64,000 bases of DNA from Candidatus Fraserbacteria bacterium (GCA_029262795.1 JAJCYT010000032.1:1-64000); one strand, 5' to 3'; counted from the stretch's first letter, positions 8,653-17,404 are shown. Notes: generated from the letters alone by a model not told the origin. A program made the numbers and translations.

Positions 8653-9558
8653 ATGATTAAATCAACATTATTGGTATCCCCTATTTCGATTGGCCTTGCA
8701 GTGATCGCTGTTTTGTTGCTGGGGGCCGGTGGATTTATTGGTTACACCATCAACAAACGACTGGACGAGGACATCTTTTTTCAGCCACGTGGTGAGATTG
8801 TGGAAACGCCTGTCGACTACGGCATGGATCATGAAACCTTTCTGCTGGAAACCGAAGATGGGCTCAAGCTCAATGCCTGGTGGGTGCCTGGGACTTCTAA
8901 TGATGGCATTGTGATGGCGCCTGGCTACACAGATTCCATGTCCATCATTCTCAAATACGGCCCCTTTTTAAATCAAGCAGGCTACAATCTTTTGTTTTTT
9001 GACCCTCGTGGCCAGAGTGAAAGCGAGGGCGAACTCTACGCCTTTGGCGCATTTCAAAAATTGGACATCGAAGCAGGGATGAAGCACATGCGTGAAGTGC
9101 GCGGCATGGAAAATGTCGCCTTGTTCGGCCACTCCAATGGCGCATCGGCCGCTTTGATCACAGCTGCGGATCATCCTTATCCAGAAGTGTTTGCCGTCAT
9201 TTCAGACAGTGCATTTGCCAATCTCAAACTGGCCTCGCAAAGTCCCGAATACACAGATCCATTTTTAGAGGCGCTGTTTCCCATGTATACCTGGGTGGCA
9301 CAGTTACGCTTGGGGTTTGATGTGTTTGATAAAACCAACGTGTTGACCGTGATTGAGCAGGTTTCCCATGCTATTTTTATTCACGGCACAGCTGATGAAG
9401 GCATTACCTATAACAACTCAGAACTACTGTATGAACTGGCACAGGAGCCGAAAGAGCTGTGGTTGCTGGAGGGCGTTGAGCATGTTCAATCTATTGATAC
9501 AGAGCCCGATCTTTATGCCGAGAAAGTATTAAATTTCTTAAATTCTGTAAAGCCCTAG
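8653..9558 (+). CDS. Alpha/beta-hydrolase with N-terminal membrane anchor
   Basis: 301 residues. A single hydrophobic segment (~8-30) without a lipobox suggests a membrane anchor or uncleaved signal. The catalytic part carries the nucleophile elbow GHSNG (Ser161), the oxyanion-region FFDPRGQSESEG, the acid in HGTADEG and the His in GVEHVQ. It resembles the BAAT/YqkD-type 'alpha/beta hydrolase with N-terminal TM' group; the substrate is unknown. The start is the ATG following TTTGAG. The downstream gap holds the palindromic promoter of the RHH gene. Confidence 0.82.
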   Translation: MIKSTLLVSPISIGLAVIAVLLLGAGGFIGYTINKRLDEDIFFQPRGEIVETPVDYGMDHETFLLETEDGLKLNAWWVPGTSNDGIVMAPGYTDSMSIILKYGPFLNQAGYNLLFFDPRGQSESEGELYAFGAFQKLDIEAGMKHMREVRGMENVALFGHSNGASAALITAADHPYPEVFAVISDSAFANLKLASQSPEYTDPFLEALFPMYTWVAQLRLGFDVFDKTNVLTVIEQVSHAIFIHGTADEGITYNNSELLYELAQEPKELWLLEGVEHVQSIDTEPDLYAEKVLNFLNSVKP

Positions 9559-9564
9559 GTTTTT

Positions 9565-9593
9565 TTGCAAATTCAGATTTTTTTCTGTATACT
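9565..9593 (+). promoter_or_regulatory. Promoter of the small RHH gene
   Basis: TTGCAA at 9565-9570 and TATACT at 9588-9593 are separated by exactly 17 bases, a near-consensus sigma70 pair. The -10 box lies inside the left arm of the palindrome at 9586-9607. Confidence 0.65.
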
Positions 9594-9607
9594 ATGCAGA
9601 GTATACA
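9586..9607. promoter_or_regulatory. Perfect palindromic operator overlapping the -10 box
   Basis: TGTATACT and its exact reverse complement AGTATACA are separated by 6 bases. The element covers the -10 box and ends 36 bases before the start of a 52-residue ribbon-helix-helix protein. That is the standard geometry for autorepression by an RHH dimer pair. Confidence 0.65.
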
Positions 9608-9642
9608 TTATTAATGAGTAATTGATATTATGGAGGATGATG

Positions 9643-9801
9643 ATGGATAGAATCAGTATTTATGTACCTCAGAGCAAAAGAACGCAAAAGCCTCTGGAGC
9701 GTATTAACAAAGTTGCTAAAAAGCAAGATCGCTCTTTAAATTATGTCGTGATTCAAGCCATTCTAGAGTACGTTGAACGCGAAGAAAAGAAACGCAAGTA
9801 A
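9643..9801 (+). CDS. Small ribbon-helix-helix (CopG/Arc-like) DNA-binding protein
   Basis: 52 residues, highly basic at both ends. It begins DRISIYVPQS, a typical RHH beta-strand, followed by helix A (PLERINKVAKKQDRS) and helix B (LNYVVIQAILEYVEREEKK). Three in-frame ATGs are consecutive (9637, 9640, 9643); the last has TGGAGG at ideal spacing. A perfect palindrome overlaps its promoter, so autoregulation is likely. No toxin-like gene follows: a terminator comes 13 bases after the stop. It could be a stand-alone regulator or an orphan antitoxin. Confidence 0.72.
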   Translation: MDRISIYVPQSKRTQKPLERINKVAKKQDRSLNYVVIQAILEYVEREEKKRK

Positions 9802-9813
9802 TTTTACAGAGCT

Positions 9814-9850
9814 ACCGCCGGCAAACCATGTGTTGTCGGCGGTGGTTTTT
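9814..9850. terminator. Bidirectional terminator between convergent RHH genes
   Basis: ACCGCCG pairs with CGGCGGT, extended by partial pairing of the flanks, and GGTTTTTA follows on the plus strand. It separates the plus-strand RHH gene from the convergent minus-strand gene whose stop lies at 9849. Confidence 0.75.
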
Positions 9851-10121
9851 ATTTCTGCTGTACGATTTGCTTTAACAATATTCCCAATTCATCAGTTGGA
9901 TTGTCTTTAGATGACAAAAAAGTTTGAACCAATTGGCGAACAATATCTGACCAATTGGCACAATCCCCTTGTTGTTCACACCAGGTTTTCAATTGAATAA
10001 CATCTTCTTTAGGAATGGCCACATAGATATCGTGCAACCATTCAAGGTCGGTGTCACAGGGATCGATGGCCTTTTCTTCAAACAGCGGTAACGTCAGTAA
10101 TTTATCGGATGGCTTCATCAT
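9849..10121 (-). CDS. Hypothetical protein with RHH-like fold
   Basis: 90 residues from the ATG that has GGAG 9 bases upstream (a TTG at 10136 is also in frame). The N-terminal half (KLLTLPLFEEKAIDPCDTD) is not recognisable. The second half has the layout of a ribbon-helix-helix domain: strand IYVAIPKE, helix DVIQLKTWCEQQG, then NWSDIVRQLVQTFL. This is inferred from the pattern, not from a close family match. It converges on the other small RHH gene across a shared terminator. Confidence 0.55.
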   Translation of the reverse strand: MMKPSDKLLTLPLFEEKAIDPCDTDLEWLHDIYVAIPKEDVIQLKTWCEQQGDCANWSDIVRQLVQTFLSSKDNPTDELGILLKQIVQQK

Positions 10122-10274
10122 TCCAATTGTCTCCAATACCGTACTTTAGCAAAGTGAACCTGTCTAGCCAAGTGGTGCCAATATTCCTGTATTTTTGGTG
10201 GCTTGCATCACCGAAATGGGCTTGTCATAATCAGGGTTCTTTGTGAATTTAGTTATGAATTAAAGGAGATTTTA

Positions 10275-10721
10275 ATGGGTGTGGAAACAACACTGGTCTT
10301 GCTGAAACCGGATGCCGTGCAGCGTCGCCTCACAGGCACCATTATTCAGCGCCTGGAACAAAAGGGTTTGAAATTGGTTGGCCTGAAATTGATGCAAATC
10401 ACCGAAGATTTGGCCAAACAGCATTATGCCGAACACGTGGAAAAGCCGTTTTTCCCAGAACTGCGCGATTTCATCACCTCTTCTCCAGTGGTTGCAATGG
10501 CTTGGGAAGGCGAAGAAGCCGTCACTGCCGTTCGTACCATGATGGGAGCGACCAATCCGCTTAAAGCTGATCCTGGCACGATTCGCGGCGATTTGGGCTT
10601 GAACTTCACCATGAACTTGGTGCATGGTTCGGACTCTCCAGAATCTGCTGAACGCGAATTGAGTTTGTTCTTCAGCGAAGGCGTCATTTCCTACGATCTC
10701 TGCGACAAATCCTGGTTATAA
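10275..10721 (+). CDS. ndk: Nucleoside diphosphate kinase
   Basis: 148 residues, standard length. Transfers gamma-phosphate between NTPs and NDPs through a phosphohistidine. The catalytic His117 lies in [12 protein letters not shown]. Lys11 (LLKPDAV), the [11 protein letters not shown] loop and the C-terminal YDLCDKSWL are all present. AAAGGAG precedes the ATG. The gene is monocistronic: a C/G-run hairpin repeat lies about 75 bases after the stop. Confidence 0.97.
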   Translation: MGVETTLVLLKPDAVQRRLTGTIIQRLEQKGLKLVGLKLMQITEDLAKQHYAEHVEKPFFPELRDFITSSPVVAMAWEGEEAVTAVRTMMGATNPLKADPGTIRGDLGLNFTMNLVHGSDSPESAERELSLFFSEGVISYDLCDKSWL

Positions 10722-10794
10722 ACAAACCAAAGCCGTAGGGTTTTCAGTAAGAATAATGAATCGTTAAATTGAACTGATATACGAAAAACAAACC

Positions 10795-10835
10795 TTAGCC
10801 CCCTTCAGACGAAGGGGGTTGGGGGATTGAAGCCT
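10795..10835. repeat. Dispersed C/G-run hairpin repeat, copy 2
   Basis: TTAGCCCCCTT, a short loop, then AAGGGGGTTGGGGGATT. It is the inverted counterpart of the element at 3691-3728. Here it sits downstream of ndk and may form its 3' end. The remaining part of the 248-base gap before the next gene shows nothing else of note. Confidence 0.7.
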
Positions 10836-10969
10836 TTTACATTCTTAATTTCTCCAATTCTTTTGATTTTATGGCCTCCTGTCTCCGATCCCTGGTTTCC
10901 CTTTCTCGCGCATAAGAGACTTTAGTCCCAGCGATTCCCTTCATAGGCTCGTAAAATTTAATCAGAACC

Positions 10970-12526
10970 ATGTCAACATTATTACAGCCGGCCATTTGGG
11001 CCATGTTTGGATTTATTGTTTTGGGTGTGTTGCTGGGGCCGTTGAACAACACCTGTTGTTTGGTGGGGCCGGATGCAGCGTATAAGACCATTCAATCTGC
11101 GGTCAATGCGGCACCGGCGGGCAGCACGATTGTGGTGTTTTCGGGTATTTACAGAGAAACCATCACAATCAACAAGCCCATTCGCATTGTGACGGCCAGC
11201 CATACAGCGTTTACCTCGCTGGTGAGCAAAAGCAAACCCTTGATTCAAGGCTACAAAGAAGACCAGCCTGTGATTGATATTCTGGTTCCCAACGTAACGA
11301 TTCAGGGGTTCAATATTCGTGGTGGTCAGGTTGGCATTCGTGTGAACACACAGCGTGTTCATTTGATGAACAATGAAATCACGCAAGGCAATATTGGTAT
11401 TTTGCTGGAAGAAGCACAGGATGTTGAAATTACGCAGTCCCGAATTGCAGATCAAAAACAGATTGGCGTTCATATTCTCAACAGTGAAGGCATCACTTTT
11501 CAGGGCAATACGATTGAGAAAAATCCACAAGGGTTGCGTCTGGAGCAGACGAGTAAAAATGTGATTCGCAACAACATTTTCCGCCATCAGACCAAACAAG
11601 CCATCCATGTTGTGGAGGCGCCGAACAACGCGCTGGTGGGCAACCGTTTTCGCGGCGAAACCTCTGGTATTTTGTTGAGCGATTCGCCAAATACCATCAT
11701 GAGAAGCAACACCCTGGCTGCAGGCACGGCGTCATTTTGGGTAGAGGGCAATGTGGAAACCGCTTATGAGCAGGACATTGATCGCTCCAACACCCTGGGA
11801 AATCGAACGATTTTGTATGTCAATGGCTTGAAGAATAAAACGTTTAAATCAGGACTGGAACTGGGATTCCTGGCGTTGGTCAATGCCAGCAACATTACGT
11901 TGCCCAACCTCAATGCCAACAACGTGCCAGTGGGGGCATTGTTGATCAACTCATCAGACATCACTCTGACATTAAGCCAATTTCAGGCCACACGTGTGGG
12001 TCTGCTGGCGATTGAGTCAGACAACATCACGGTCACCGACAGCCTGATTACGGGCGGACAGGGCAACGGGCTTCAGTTTGAAAACGCTTCATCCATCACT
12101 GTAGAGCGCATGACCATTTCATCGAATGTGGGCAACGGGATTCATATGGTCAATTCATCTGATGTGACGCTTCAGGACAATGAAATTTTATCTAATAAAG
12201 GCAGTGGCATCTGGCTTGAAACCGTGACCCATGGCACGGTAAGTGACAACCTGCTTGGCAGTAACGGGCAATATGCGACCTCATTGTTGCTGACCACAGA
12301 TGTCACATTGGACCACAATTTAATCCAAGCCAATCAAACTGGTCTGTATCTTGAGCAGGCGGATGCAAACTTCATTCAGCAAAATCAGATCCAGCAAAAC
12401 CAGTTTGGCATTTTCCTCAAGGATGCCATCAACAACACCATCGTGGACAACGACCTCACGCTCAATCCACGTGGCAGCATCAAGGGCATGTTGGAAAATA
12501 ACACCATCGAAGACAACATCGAATAA
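10970..12526 (+). CDS. NosD-like right-handed beta-helix protein
   Basis: 518 residues. An N-terminal hydrophobic segment (~8-25) acts as signal or anchor. From YKTIQSAVNAAPAGSTIVV on, it is a right-handed parallel beta-helix with many PbH1-type turns (NNEITQGNIGILLEEAQ, SSNVGNGIHMVNSSDV, NTIVDNDLTLNPRG). This matches NosD/CASH-domain periplasmic proteins that bind carbohydrates or help metal-centre assembly. No other nos genes are next to it, so a nitrous-oxide-reductase role is not supported. It stands alone with its own terminator. Confidence 0.82.
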   Translation: MSTLLQPAIWAMFGFIVLGVLLGPLNNTCCLVGPDAAYKTIQSAVNAAPAGSTIVVFSGIYRETITINKPIRIVTASHTAFTSLVSKSKPLIQGYKEDQPVIDILVPNVTIQGFNIRGGQVGIRVNTQRVHLMNNEITQGNIGILLEEAQDVEITQSRIADQKQIGVHILNSEGITFQGNTIEKNPQGLRLEQTSKNVIRNNIFRHQTKQAIHVVEAPNNALVGNRFRGETSGILLSDSPNTIMRSNTLAAGTASFWVEGNVETAYEQDIDRSNTLGNRTILYVNGLKNKTFKSGLELGFLALVNASNITLPNLNANNVPVGALLINSSDITLTLSQFQATRVGLLAIESDNITVTDSLITGGQGNGLQFENASSITVERMTISSNVGNGIHMVNSSDVTLQDNEILSNKGSGIWLETVTHGTVSDNLLGSNGQYATSLLLTTDVTLDHNLIQANQTGLYLEQADANFIQQNQIQQNQFGIFLKDAINNTIVDNDLTLNPRGSIKGMLENNTIEDNIE

Positions 12527-12550
12527 TTTTCAATTTTTTCAATCGGGTGG

Positions 12551-12584
12551 AACGACCTGCCGGGCTTCATGGAGTCGTTTTTTT
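12551..12584 (+). terminator. Terminator after the NosD-like gene
   Basis: AACGAC pairs with GTCGTT around a 17-base partly paired loop, followed by seven Ts. Confidence 0.65.
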
Positions 12585-12752
12585 AGTGGCGAATTTGGAT
12601 GGGGGCGGGTGTTGCTGGGGTATTTTTGTCGGCATCATTTGGCAGGTTGTGGCATAAAAAACTGAGTTGTTTTCTGTGAAAAACCTGGTTGCAATTTAGA
12701 AATTTCCTGACTACACTGCCCAAAGCTTCGCAATTCTTTGGGTGGAGGCAGG

Positions 12753-13910
12753 ATGGAACTTTCTTTACGAACCGCAACATTTACCGAGTCTGTGATTCGC
12801 GACATGACCCGCCTGGCCATGAAACATGGGGCTGTGAATCTGGCCCAAGGGTTTCCTGATTTTTCAGCACCCGATGCCATCAAACAGGCGGCGATCAATG
12901 CGATCAATGCAGACATCAACCAATACGCCATCACCTGGGGAGCCAAACCACTTCGCAATGCATTGGCTGAAAAATTTGAAGCCTATAACGGTGTTGCCAT
13001 TGATCCCGAAACGGACATTACGGTGTGTTGCGGTTCCACTGAAGCCATGATGTCTGCGTTGTTGGCGGTGACCAACGCTGAAGATGAAATCATCATTTCG
13101 TCACCCTTTTATGAAAACTATGGGCCGGATACGATTTTGTGTAATGCCACACCACGCTATATTACCCATCATCCTCCGGACTGGTCGTTTGATCCGGAAG
13201 AGCTTCGTTCATTGTTCAATGAGAAAACGAAAGCCATTATTATCACCACCCCTCACAACCCAACAGGCAAAGTGTATTCCCATGAAGAATTGGAACTGAT
13301 TGCCGAACTTTGTCAGGAACACGATGCGTTGGCCATCTCTGATGAAATTTATGAACACATTCTTTACGATGATGCCGAACACATCAGCATGGCGTCTTTG
13401 CCTGGAATGAAAGATCGAACCATTACCATCAACGGAATTTCTAAAACGTATGCTCTGACGGGATGGCGGGTGGGCTGGTGTATTGCCAATCAGAAGATCA
13501 CTGAATCCATTCGTAAAGTGCATGATTTCTTGACAGTGGGGGCAGCCGCACCGCTTCAGGAAGGGGCTGTGGCGGGCCTGCTCATGGCGGACGCCTACTA
13601 TGAACAGATGGCCAAAGACTATCTGGCCCGACGCGAAATGTTGTGGTCTTCCCTGGAAAAAGCGGGCTTTGGGATGTATGAAAAACCCAAAGGCGCTTAT
13701 TACATTATCGTGGATATTTCAGATTTTGGTTTCTCTGATGATCTGGCTTTTTCAAACTATTTGGTGGAAGACATTGGCGTTGCTGTGGTGCCGGGCAGCA
13801 GTTTTTATTCCCGACCTGAATTGGGCCATCAGCAGGTGCGGTTTGCCTTTTGCAAAAAACAGGAAACCTTGGAAGCTGCCGCAGAACGTTTGGCAAAGCT
13901 TCAGAGTTGA
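12753..13910 (+). CDS. PLP-dependent class I/II aminotransferase
   Basis: 385 residues. Fold type I aminotransferase with the PLP-binding Lys231 in NGISKTYALTGWRVGW. The NPTGKVYS loop, SDEIYEHILYDD and the substrate Arg region near QVRFAFCK are present. The N-terminal VNLAQGFPDF is typical of the kynurenine/methionine/aspartate aminotransferase group (KAT/YbdL-like); the exact amino donor is uncertain. GGAGG lies 4 bases before the ATG. The VanX-like gene begins 5 bases after its stop, so they form an operon. Confidence 0.9.
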   Translation: MELSLRTATFTESVIRDMTRLAMKHGAVNLAQGFPDFSAPDAIKQAAINAINADINQYAITWGAKPLRNALAEKFEAYNGVAIDPETDITVCCGSTEAMMSALLAVTNAEDEIIISSPFYENYGPDTILCNATPRYITHHPPDWSFDPEELRSLFNEKTKAIIITTPHNPTGKVYSHEELELIAELCQEHDALAISDEIYEHILYDDAEHISMASLPGMKDRTITINGISKTYALTGWRVGWCIANQKITESIRKVHDFLTVGAAAPLQEGAVAGLLMADAYYEQMAKDYLARREMLWSSLEKAGFGMYEKPKGAYYIIVDISDFGFSDDLAFSNYLVEDIGVAVVPGSSFYSRPELGHQQVRFAFCKKQETLEAAAERLAKLQS

Positions 13911-13915
13911 CGCTT

Positions 13916-14647
13916 ATGAAACATACCAAAGGCAATGAGTGGAAACTTCCGTTAAAGCAAAAGCGTGCGCCTATTGTAGAGCCGGTGAGCGAACTCAATC
14001 GCATCAAGATTAAAGACAATGGCGAGCCGCTGATTGATGCGCTCAAACTGTTAAAACGTTCAGAAATCCATCCAGATCGCAAAGACTACAAAAAGAAAGC
14101 GCCGTATAAATTTCATGGTCGAGAACAACTGGTAGACATGTTGCGAACTGCAGAAAAAGCGTTGCCACGCAAACATAAGTTTGTGTTGTGGGGCATCTAT
14201 CGCGGGATGGATGAGCAAATAAAAATTTATAAAGAAGTTTACAAACATTTTAAAAAGAAAAATTCACACTGGCCCAAAAATATTTTACGACGCCAAACCA
14301 ATCGGTTTGTGCATCCACCAGACATAAAAACCCCACCGGGCCATAGCACCGGTGGGGCGGTTGATCTTTCAATTATTGGTCCAAATGGCAAACCATTGGA
14401 CATGACCGCACCTTATGACGCAAAGTCGGATGAGCGTCGCAGGGTGGCAGCCACGTTTTCACCTTGGTTGAGTGATGAAGCTCGCCAGAATCGAAAAATC
14501 CTGATTCATGCAATGAACGAGGCTGGCTTCACCAACTATGGCGGTGAATGGTGGCATTGGTCGTATGGCGACTCCTGCTGGGCCTGGCGTGAGCGCCGCA
14601 AGGTGGCCATTTATGGTCCGGCAACGTTACCTGATAAAAAGTCTTAA
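13916..14647 (+). CDS. D-Ala-D-Ala dipeptidase-like peptidase (M15, VanX type)
   Basis: 243 residues from the ATG at 13916. M15D metal ligands are visible: His143 and Asp150 in HSTGGAVDL, and Glu211 and His214 in GEWWHWSYGD. VanX/DdpX enzymes hydrolyse D-Ala-D-Ala dipeptide and can serve in vancomycin resistance or in recycling cell-wall dipeptides. No vanH/vanA partners are nearby, so wall turnover is the likelier role. There is no signal peptide, so it is cytoplasmic. Its operon partner is the preceding aminotransferase. The 3' end overlaps the convergent lipoprotein gene by 4 bases. Confidence 0.87.
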   Translation: MKHTKGNEWKLPLKQKRAPIVEPVSELNRIKIKDNGEPLIDALKLLKRSEIHPDRKDYKKKAPYKFHGREQLVDMLRTAEKALPRKHKFVLWGIYRGMDEQIKIYKEVYKHFKKKNSHWPKNILRRQTNRFVHPPDIKTPPGHSTGGAVDLSIIGPNGKPLDMTAPYDAKSDERRRVAATFSPWLSDEARQNRKILIHAMNEAGFTNYGGEWWHWSYGDSCWAWRERRKVAIYGPATLPDKKS

Positions 14648-15120
14648 CCAGGGATGCCGGGGTTGTTTAGACCAGGTGCCGATTGCTTGATGGTGAAGTA
14701 ACGTGAGTTGTTGGAATCGCGGAAGCGACCAATTAAATCACGAAACTCAATCACGCTGCCACCAAAGTGGACGCGAATCCAAGCATCACGTTCTGTTTCA
14801 CGCTCAGGGAGCATGGGGGCAATAATTTCCAATTCGATGATGCCGTTTTCGTCAGTGATAAACGTGTCATTCATCAAACCAAATTCTTCGCCTAAAAACT
14901 GAACTTCCTGGTTGGCCAAAGGCAACACTTCGCCATTCACCGTATAAGTCAACACTGTGGTGAAAATAAAGCTGTCGCCACCGCGAACCACCGTAATGGG
15001 TGCTTCCAGGTCAATGACACTTTCAAACGTAGATGTTGGTTTGATCGTGTCACAAGCGGCCAGCCCAAAAGCCACGACGGTGACCAAAGTGACCGTTTTG
15101 ATCCAATTTGTGAATCTCAT
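14644..15120 (-). CDS. Lipoprotein of unknown function, Ig-like
   Basis: 158 residues. Lipobox LAAC at Cys23 after a clean signal (MRFTNWIKTVTLVTVVAFG). The mature part is rich in beta-strand pattern and looks like a bacterial Ig-like sandwich (TVLTYTVNGEVLPLANQEV, ITDENGIIELEIIA). I do not recognise a specific family. A strong GGAGGAGG precedes the ATG. It is transcribed alone, converging on the VanX-like gene. Confidence 0.75.
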   Translation of the reverse strand: MRFTNWIKTVTLVTVVAFGLAACDTIKPTSTFESVIDLEAPITVVRGGDSFIFTTVLTYTVNGEVLPLANQEVQFLGEEFGLMNDTFITDENGIIELEIIAPMLPERETERDAWIRVHFGGSVIEFRDLIGRFRDSNNSRYFTIKQSAPGLNNPGIPG

Positions 15121-15418
15121 TAGATTTCCTCCTCCAGGGCGGCCTGCCCGAAGTATTCTGCATTAATTCAAGCTTAAGATAACCCAATCGCTGCATTGGG
15201 TAACATCCCGTCCGTGACATGAAAAATGCCCTGCTGGTTACATAGGGGGTGGACGAATATCCCTTGATCGAGAGAACTGCGCCGCAGAGGTGTATTTTTC
15301 ACCTATTTTTCATTGTTGTTGCATGATGATAAAATTGAATTTAATCACAGACAAAACCAAACAGGTTTTCAGGCCATCCAGAAAAACAGAAACAATGGTT
15401 CATTCAGCGTTTCAGGCT

Positions 15419-15447
15419 TTGACAAAATACAAATAAAGGCGTAAGCT
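15419..15447 (+). promoter_or_regulatory. Possible promoter of the peptide ABC operon
   Basis: A perfect TTGACA is followed after 17 bases by TAAGCT, a weak -10 box (3/6). Confidence 0.35.
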
Positions 15448-15464
15448 AAGTGCAAAGTAATGGC

Positions 15465-15593
15465 ATGGCAAAGGGCAAATTAGGATGTCAGCACACTACT
15501 TTAAAACGCTATACTGCTGAGGACAAACCAGCTTTAATCAAGTTGGTAGAGAGATCTGTTGTTGAGTTTCGTTTTATGCAAAAACAGTTTTGA
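15465..15593 (+). CDS. Possible leader ORF upstream of the ABC binding protein
   Basis: A 42-codon ATG frame with no good ribosome-binding site. Its product contains YTAEDKPALIKLVE, which faintly recalls the first helix of GNAT acetyltransferases. It could be a decayed gene remnant, a leader peptide or chance: a frame of this length has roughly a one-in-eight chance of being open. Confidence 0.2.
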   Translation: MAKGKLGCQHTTLKRYTAEDKPALIKLVERSVVEFRFMQKQF

Positions 15594-15622
15594 TGTATCC
15601 GTTGAAGGAGGTCACACCCCTT

Positions 15623-17404
15623 ATGAAAGTTTGGTTTAGTCTACTTTTTAGCTTGTTGTTGATCTTTGCCGGCACTGCCGCAGTTCAAGCACAGGATTTG
15701 ATCCCCAACCCCAAAGTATTGGATGAAAGTTTATTTTCCGATGGTTTTGGCGTTCGTGGTGGCACCCTCACCATCGACAATGTGGACAATCCTCGTACGT
15801 TCAACCCAATCATCCAGTTTGAAAGCAGCTCCGATGCGGTGAACGCTCACTTGCATGCCGCCCTGCTGGAAGGCGGATTTGGATCTGCAGACGCCTTGGC
15901 TGAAGCTTTTGAGGTGTCTGATGATTTACTCACCATTACGTTGGTGCTGCGCGAAGGGTTGACTTTTTCTGACGGCGAACCTTTAACTTCACAAGATGTG
16001 TTGTTCACCATCAACGATGTGGTGTTCAACGACGATGTCATCAGTCGCAAAACATTGTGGCTGATCAACGGACAGTTCCCCACAGTCAGTGCACCGGATG
16101 AACGCACCATTGTGGTGACCACGCCAGTGCCTGCGCCGATTGTGGTGTTGATTAACTTGCAGCTTCAGGAAATTCTGCCACAACATAAACTGGCCAGCTT
16201 TGTCAATAAATTAAACCCAGATGTGGCCCCAGGCACCTTCAATGAAGCCTGGAATATCGGCACACCTGTCGAAGATATTGTGGGTGCTGGCCCCTTCCGT
16301 TTGGCCAGTTTTACCGCCGATCAACAGGTGGTTTTGGAGCGCAACCCCTTCTTCTGGAAAGTTGATCCCGAAGGCACACAGTTGCCTTATCTGGATCAGG
16401 TTGTGTTGCCTGTGGTGAGCGATGACAGTGTGCGCTTGTTGCGCTTTATTAATGAAGAAACACAAATTTATGGTCCTGTGCCTGAAGATTTGCCCGTGTT
16501 GCAGCAACGTCAGACTGATGGCATCACGACTATCATTGGTCAACAAGCAGGCACTACTGGTGATAATTTCTTCACCTTTAACCAGGATTCAGCCAATCCA
16601 AACTTGAAGCAGTTGTTCCGTGATGTGCGCTTCCGTCAGGCGATGTCTCATTCGCTGGATCGCCAGACGATCATTGACATTTTCCGCAACGGTTTGGCCG
16701 ATGCTCGCTTTGGCCCAGGCATGGGCCCTTCATTCTGGTTTGGCGTTCAGGATGATGTCAACTTCCCACGTAAAGACTTCAACACGGCTGAAGCCACTCG
16801 TTTGCTCGATGAACTCGATTTGGCCGATGGCGATGGCGATGGTGTGCGCGAGTTTGGTGCCAGCTATCCCAACCCCGGTGAACCCGTTGAATTTGAATTG
16901 ATTGTGCCTGAAGGCAGCCGTGTGCTGATTTCTGAATCCGATTTCTGGACACAGGATCTGGAAAGCATTGGCGTGCGCGTTAACCTCAACCCCATCAGCT
17001 TCAATACCTTGGTGGGCCGTGTGAGTGGCAGTCGCCCTGCCGAGTACGAAGCCGTGCGCATTGCCATTGGCGGCGGCGGTGACCCGAATCTGGCAGCCGA
17101 CATTTATGCTTCCAGAGGGCCGTTGCATCTTTACAAGTACTCTGATGAAAACGCTGAAGACGTGCCCGAATATCAGCAACGCCTGGACGAATTGTTCTCT
17201 CGTCAGGCGGTCACCGACGGTGACGCACGCTTTGCTGTGGTGGCTGAAATTCAGGAAATATTGGCCGAAAACGTGCCATTGATCTGGATTGCAAACGGGT
17301 TCGGCTTGTTGTCTTTCCGCGAAGATCAATTGGGCAACTTTGCCGGCATTCGCTTGGATGCCACCGTCAATGCCGTAGAAATCGTCTTTCGCAAAGATCT
17401 TTAA
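15623..17404 (+). CDS. ABC transporter substrate-binding protein (dipeptide/oligopeptide type)
   Basis: 593 residues. Sec signal MKVWFSLLFSLLLIFAGTAAVQAQ with AQA cleavage. No lipobox Cys, so it is a free periplasmic protein. The SBP_bac_5 (DppA/OppA-like) features are TFNPI near the N-terminus, FSDGEPLTSQDVLFTI, GAGPFRLASF, ERNPFFW and RFRQAMSHSLDRQTII. Such proteins bind peptides, nickel chelates or sugars; the ligand is not predictable. AAGGAGGT lies about 10 bases before this ATG, preferred over an upstream ATG at 15593 that would spoil the signal. Two permease genes follow past a hairpin. Confidence 0.92.
   Translation: MKVWFSLLFSLLLIFAGTAAVQAQDLIPNPKVLDESLFSDGFGVRGGTLTIDNVDNPRTFNPIIQFESSSDAVNAHLHAALLEGGFGSADALAEAFEVSDDLLTITLVLREGLTFSDGEPLTSQDVLFTINDVVFNDDVISRKTLWLINGQFPTVSAPDERTIVVTTPVPAPIVVLINLQLQEILPQHKLASFVNKLNPDVAPGTFNEAWNIGTPVEDIVGAGPFRLASFTADQQVVLERNPFFWKVDPEGTQLPYLDQVVLPVVSDDSVRLLRFINEETQIYGPVPEDLPVLQQRQTDGITTIIGQQAGTTGDNFFTFNQDSANPNLKQLFRDVRFRQAMSHSLDRQTIIDIFRNGLADARFGPGMGPSFWFGVQDDVNFPRKDFNTAEATRLLDELDLADGDGDGVREFGASYPNPGEPVEFELIVPEGSRVLISESDFWTQDLESIGVRVNLNPISFNTLVGRVSGSRPAEYEAVRIAIGGGGDPNLAADIYASRGPLHLYKYSDENAEDVPEYQQRLDELFSRQAVTDGDARFAVVAEIQEILAENVPLIWIANGFGLLSFREDQLGNFAGIRLDATVNAVEIVFRKDL

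Larger units (their letters stand above)
15121..15622. other. 502-base intergenic region between a lipoprotein gene and the peptide ABC operon
   Basis: This divergent gap probably holds promoters for both directions. On the plus strand, TTGACA at 15419-15424 and TAAGCT at 15442-15447 sit 17 bases apart and could drive the ABC operon with a ~175-base leader. That leader contains a 42-codon open frame (15465-15593). Nothing else is recognisable in the rest. Confidence 0.5.

Noticed and set aside
9565-10136. Toxin-antitoxin module
   Set aside because: Two DNA-binding-like proteins converge, but neither looks like a toxin and they are not in one operon.
10970-12526. NosD of a nitrous-oxide reductase cluster
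   Set aside because: No nosZ, nosF, nosY or nosL nearby; many beta-helix proteins share this fold.
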